Positions 61,482-64,000 of a stretch of DNA of 64,000 nt are shown here, piece after piece. Position 1 is the first letter of the stretch, and the number at the start of each line of letters is the position of its first letter. A model generated the notes under the pieces. It saw nothing but the letters and a program-made list of their open reading frames with translations. It was not told where the DNA came from and made no database searches. The position numbers and the translations under genes are program-made. Origin of the DNA: Phaeotremella fagi (taxonomy: Eukaryota > Basidiomycota > Tremellomycetes > Tremellales > Phaeotremellaceae); the NCBI GenBank assembly GCA_001599715.1, contig BCHU01000003.1:1240001-1304000 (forward strand). The letters are read 5' to 3'.

Positions 61482-61808
61482 TTTGACTTTGATGGGGATC
61501 ATTCGAAACGAGTTGGTGATGGTTGAAAAGAAGAAGAGAAATTCCAATCTCAAGTATATACAGTAGCAACACTATGTAGTTGTAGGTAAAAGAGCCAAAC
61601 TAGGCTGTTGACCAGCTCTGCTCATCGTAAGTAGATAGTTTCAGTAATTTCCATTCATGAAAGTTTTTCGTTCTTCGATCCACTCTTGTATTGAACAAAC
61701 AATACCTTAAAATCGCCACACAGCCATCAACAACCTACAGTACGAGGTTGCGATTACAAGTACTGACTTGCTCCTCACTACCACTTTCATGTAGTTATTC
61801 GTTACAAA
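61482..61808. other. Intergenic, nothing recognised
   Basis: 327 bases between same-strand genes. No coding signal, repeat or RNA gene seen. Confidence 0.4.
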
Positions 61809-63235
61809 ATGATGTTTGGATACCCCCCAGTGAGACGTCAAACGTCTAAACCACCTCTCTCCCCTCTATCAATATCCTCAACACCGATGCAATCACCATT
61901 CGACGACGCCGGACCATCATCACCACGTACCCCGCAACATCAAATCTCACTTTCCAGAGTTGACGAAAGTCTCACATCGCCTCAGCAAGACGTCCATACA
62001 ACTGGAGGAAGTCGTGAACCACTAGTATCTAGAGATTATGCAGGTACGAGATACCCAATGGGGAAGAGTGAAGAGAAGGAGGAATTCTTACAGAGTGACG
62101 GTGGATCTTTCGTCATTCTTTCCAATGCACCTTCATCGCCGACTTTAGATGAGGTACCTGTCTTACAACCACCCCCGTTAACTCGAAAGGCAACAGCGAT
62201 ACCTCGATTGGTACCCCCTCAATCTGTACATGATGATTATCTATCTTCATACTTCAGTATCATCGATTCAGCACCCACAGAACCTAATTCACCTTTACGT
62301 CCCATCCCATTAGTTCGAGCGTCTTCAGCCCCAGGTGTCCCGGTCGCTGCGAATCCTCAAAAAGTGATATCAGACGAACCATCTCAACCTCCACCCACAG
62401 CTTCAACTGGTGTTAGCATGGAGGGTAAACCGATTTTTGAGATTTTCAATGCGGAGTTGACGAATGATGGGGACGCCATGGTGAAAGCTCTTAAAGGTCA
62501 TTTGGAGGGGGTGTTAAAAGCTCAGGAAGAAGTTGGGAGGATGCATTTGGCTTTGGAAGGTCTTGGGATTGATGATTCGAAAGGGGATGGGAAGGAGGAT
62601 ACTTTGAAATCTAGAGAGGAAGGTGTTGATCAAATTATGAAACGGGTGGGTTTTGTTTTCATGGCAAAGCTGATGAATAGCTCGATGCTCTTTCAGATAG
62701 ATTGAGAACTTATCATCATCTTGGTACACCCAAACTATCTTTTCCTAAATCGAATCATAATCCATCTGTATCACATCATAAGAGTGTCTCTGAGGATCCA
62801 GCTAATACTTTTGGACAAACTTATCATCCGAACACCATTTTCGCTAGTCCCAAGGTTATCACACCTGAACAAATGACTTCCATACCGAGATCACAAAGTT
62901 TTCTGCAGGGTCCATCGTTCTCACCTGGATTTGGTGATTTCTTACCAGGAGTTCCTAATCGATCGACTAAGGCTAATAATAATCAACAAGAAGTGGAGCG
63001 ACAGAAAACACATAATCTGTCCCCATTGAGTCTTGAGATGGATGCACGACGTGGTAGTTTACCTGGAGTTGCTACGGAATTATTATCGAAGGATCTTAGA
63101 TCCCAGGGATCCCAGATGTGGTTTGAAAGAGGTAATCGATTGGATGAGAACGGTTACGGCTCTGATACTGGTACTGCAAGAAGAGGTTTCACTCATAGTC
63201 CTATAGAGATGGCGGATCGTTCCAGACCTTGGTGA
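61809..63235 (+). CDS. Hypothetical Ser/Pro-rich protein with short coiled coil
   Basis: Not recognised. A long disordered Ser/Pro-rich N-region (SPLSISSTPMQSPFDDAGPS) precedes an ordered patch PIFEIFNAELTNDGDAMVKA and a helix likely to form a coiled coil (LKGHLEGVLKAQEEVGRMHL). One intron of about 45-50 nt near 62650-62698 is needed to continue into RLRTYHHLGTPKLSF; its donor is weak (GTTTTG or GTGTTG), so the junction is uncertain. The C-terminal part is again disordered (GDFLPGVPNRSTKANNN). TGA at 63233-63235. Convergent with the channel gene, 54-base gap. Confidence 0.6.
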
Positions 63236-63289
63236 TTGTATCTATTTTACATAGTTATACATTGTTGTATCTTGTTGTTATTAGATGTA

Positions 63290-64000
63290 TCATCCCACGT
63301 TGTCTTCGTCATCATCACCGAGTGAGAATTCCCTTCCAGCTTTCCCTTTGCCTCGATTATCAGGTGTCTTAGGTTCGGCATTTCTCGCCGTCCCATTCGT
63401 TTGCTGGAGTTCCAATGCAGACATGAGACGAGCTAACACGTCTCCCTGTTTATCTATCGTCTGTCGAAGTGAATCTATTTGTTCTAAAAGGACCTGAAAG
63501 GTCAGCTTTGACCAAGGAACGAAACTTACTAATTGATTTTTAGCTAATTTGATATTCGTCAAATCTCTTTCCTTCGACCCTTTAGGATCTGGTGCGAACC
63601 CATCTCCATCCCACATTCTTGGCGGTGCACTCCGTATAAGTTCTGGATTCGGTGAGCTAGCCGGTAGTCTTGGAGTTGTACCACCTCGATGGTTGGGATT
63701 CGAGGGGTAGGCGGTCGGTAGAAACGATGATGAGGCTTGAGCGTTTGGTGTTGGTTCATTGAGAAACGGTGTGTTTTGTTGTGATATCTCTTGACGGGAT
63801 AGCGGGGTCGGTACATGTGCTGGCGACATTACGTCTATTGATTCTCGAGCTGATCCGACTTGTGAACCCTACAAGTGTTAGATTACGACTAACAATCCAC
63901 CTACCTTATTATTCAGTTGACTGGTCATTGCATCAAATACAATAGCGAAATTTCGTCCAAGAACGAAACTTGGTAATGCGATCAATAGAAGACCGAACAT
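63290..64000 (-). CDS. Probable voltage-gated K+ channel, C-terminal part
   Basis: Partial gene running off the right edge. The first visible exon (63905-64000) reads FGLLLIALPSFVLGRNFAIV, matching the pore-lining S6 helix of Kv-type channels (the IALP-type motif), followed by FDAMTSQLNNK. Next exons, joined in frame through a phase-0 intron (63869-63904) and one near 63495-63528, encode a disordered cytoplasmic tail (SPAHVPTPLSRQEISQQ) and a coiled coil suited to tetramerisation (LLEQIDSLRQTIDKQGDVLA, RLMSALELQQ). Ends in an acidic DDDEDNVG at TGA 63290-63292. The selectivity filter lies outside the window, so the channel call rests on one helix. Confidence 0.5.

Noticed and set aside
1..64000. 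tRNA, rRNA, CRISPR or transposon
   Set aside because: Scanning by eye gave no convincing tRNA A/B boxes, no terminal repeats with transposase or reverse-transcriptase motifs, and no regular repeat-spacer array.

Overview
This window is nuclear DNA of an intron-rich fungus, most likely a tremellomycete basidiomycete (Cryptococcus/Kwoniella-like). The reasons are compact gene spacing, many short introns (about 34-90 nt) with GT...AG ends and CTGAC/CTAAC-type branch points, and conserved proteins of fungal type (Tao3/furry, Rpa49, Has1, a yeast-type amino-acid permease, Zn2Cys6 regulator). I recognise no transposon, CRISPR, rRNA or tRNA gene. All gene models were spliced by hand from reading-frame continuity, splice signals and family motifs, so small exon edges may be off.

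Layout. 1-1101: 3' end of UTP5. 1380-2740: short-chain dehydrogenase. 3202-6188: Zn2Cys6 regulator. 6449-6966: RidA/YjgF protein. 7156-9167 (-) and 9497-11635 (+): an Aro8-type aminotransferase and an amino-acid permease that share a divergent promoter with GATA motifs. 11972-12535: a disrupted ORF. 12913-17160: a coronin / glycerate-kinase-like / coronin fusion. 17264-18032 (-): RPC19. 19483-20410: unknown. 20660-22259 (-): RPA49. 22558-25414: YEN1/GEN1-like resolvase. 25671-26781: AIG1-family membrane protein. 27193-27807: unknown. 28093-30517: complex I 75-kDa subunit. 30694-38819 (-): TAO3. 39142-41134: HAS1.

41294-46562 (-) is a head-to-tail array of four divergent paralogues of a family I do not recognise (called A-D here). 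They share intron positions and phases, show module duplication and shuffling, and one has an in-frame stop. After it come YTH1/CPSF30 (47035-48278, -), a FYVE-RING ubiquitin ligase (48574-50426, -), VPS38/UVRAG (50916-54036), two tandem MFS transporters (54161-56450 intact; 56699-59025 with a nonsense codon), a small membrane protein, an F-box-like protein, an unknown serine/proline-rich protein and the C-terminal end of a probable voltage-gated potassium channel (63290-64000, -).

Functionally the window mixes nucleolar and ribosome-synthesis genes (UTP5, RPC19, RPA49, HAS1) with amino-acid metabolism, cytoskeleton and polarity genes (coronin fusion, TAO3), endosomal trafficking (VPS38, FYVE-RING) and transport. 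The two most unusual items are the kinase embedded between two coronin halves and the A-D tandem array. Very small exons (5-12 nt) recur in several genes and explain many apparent frame breaks.
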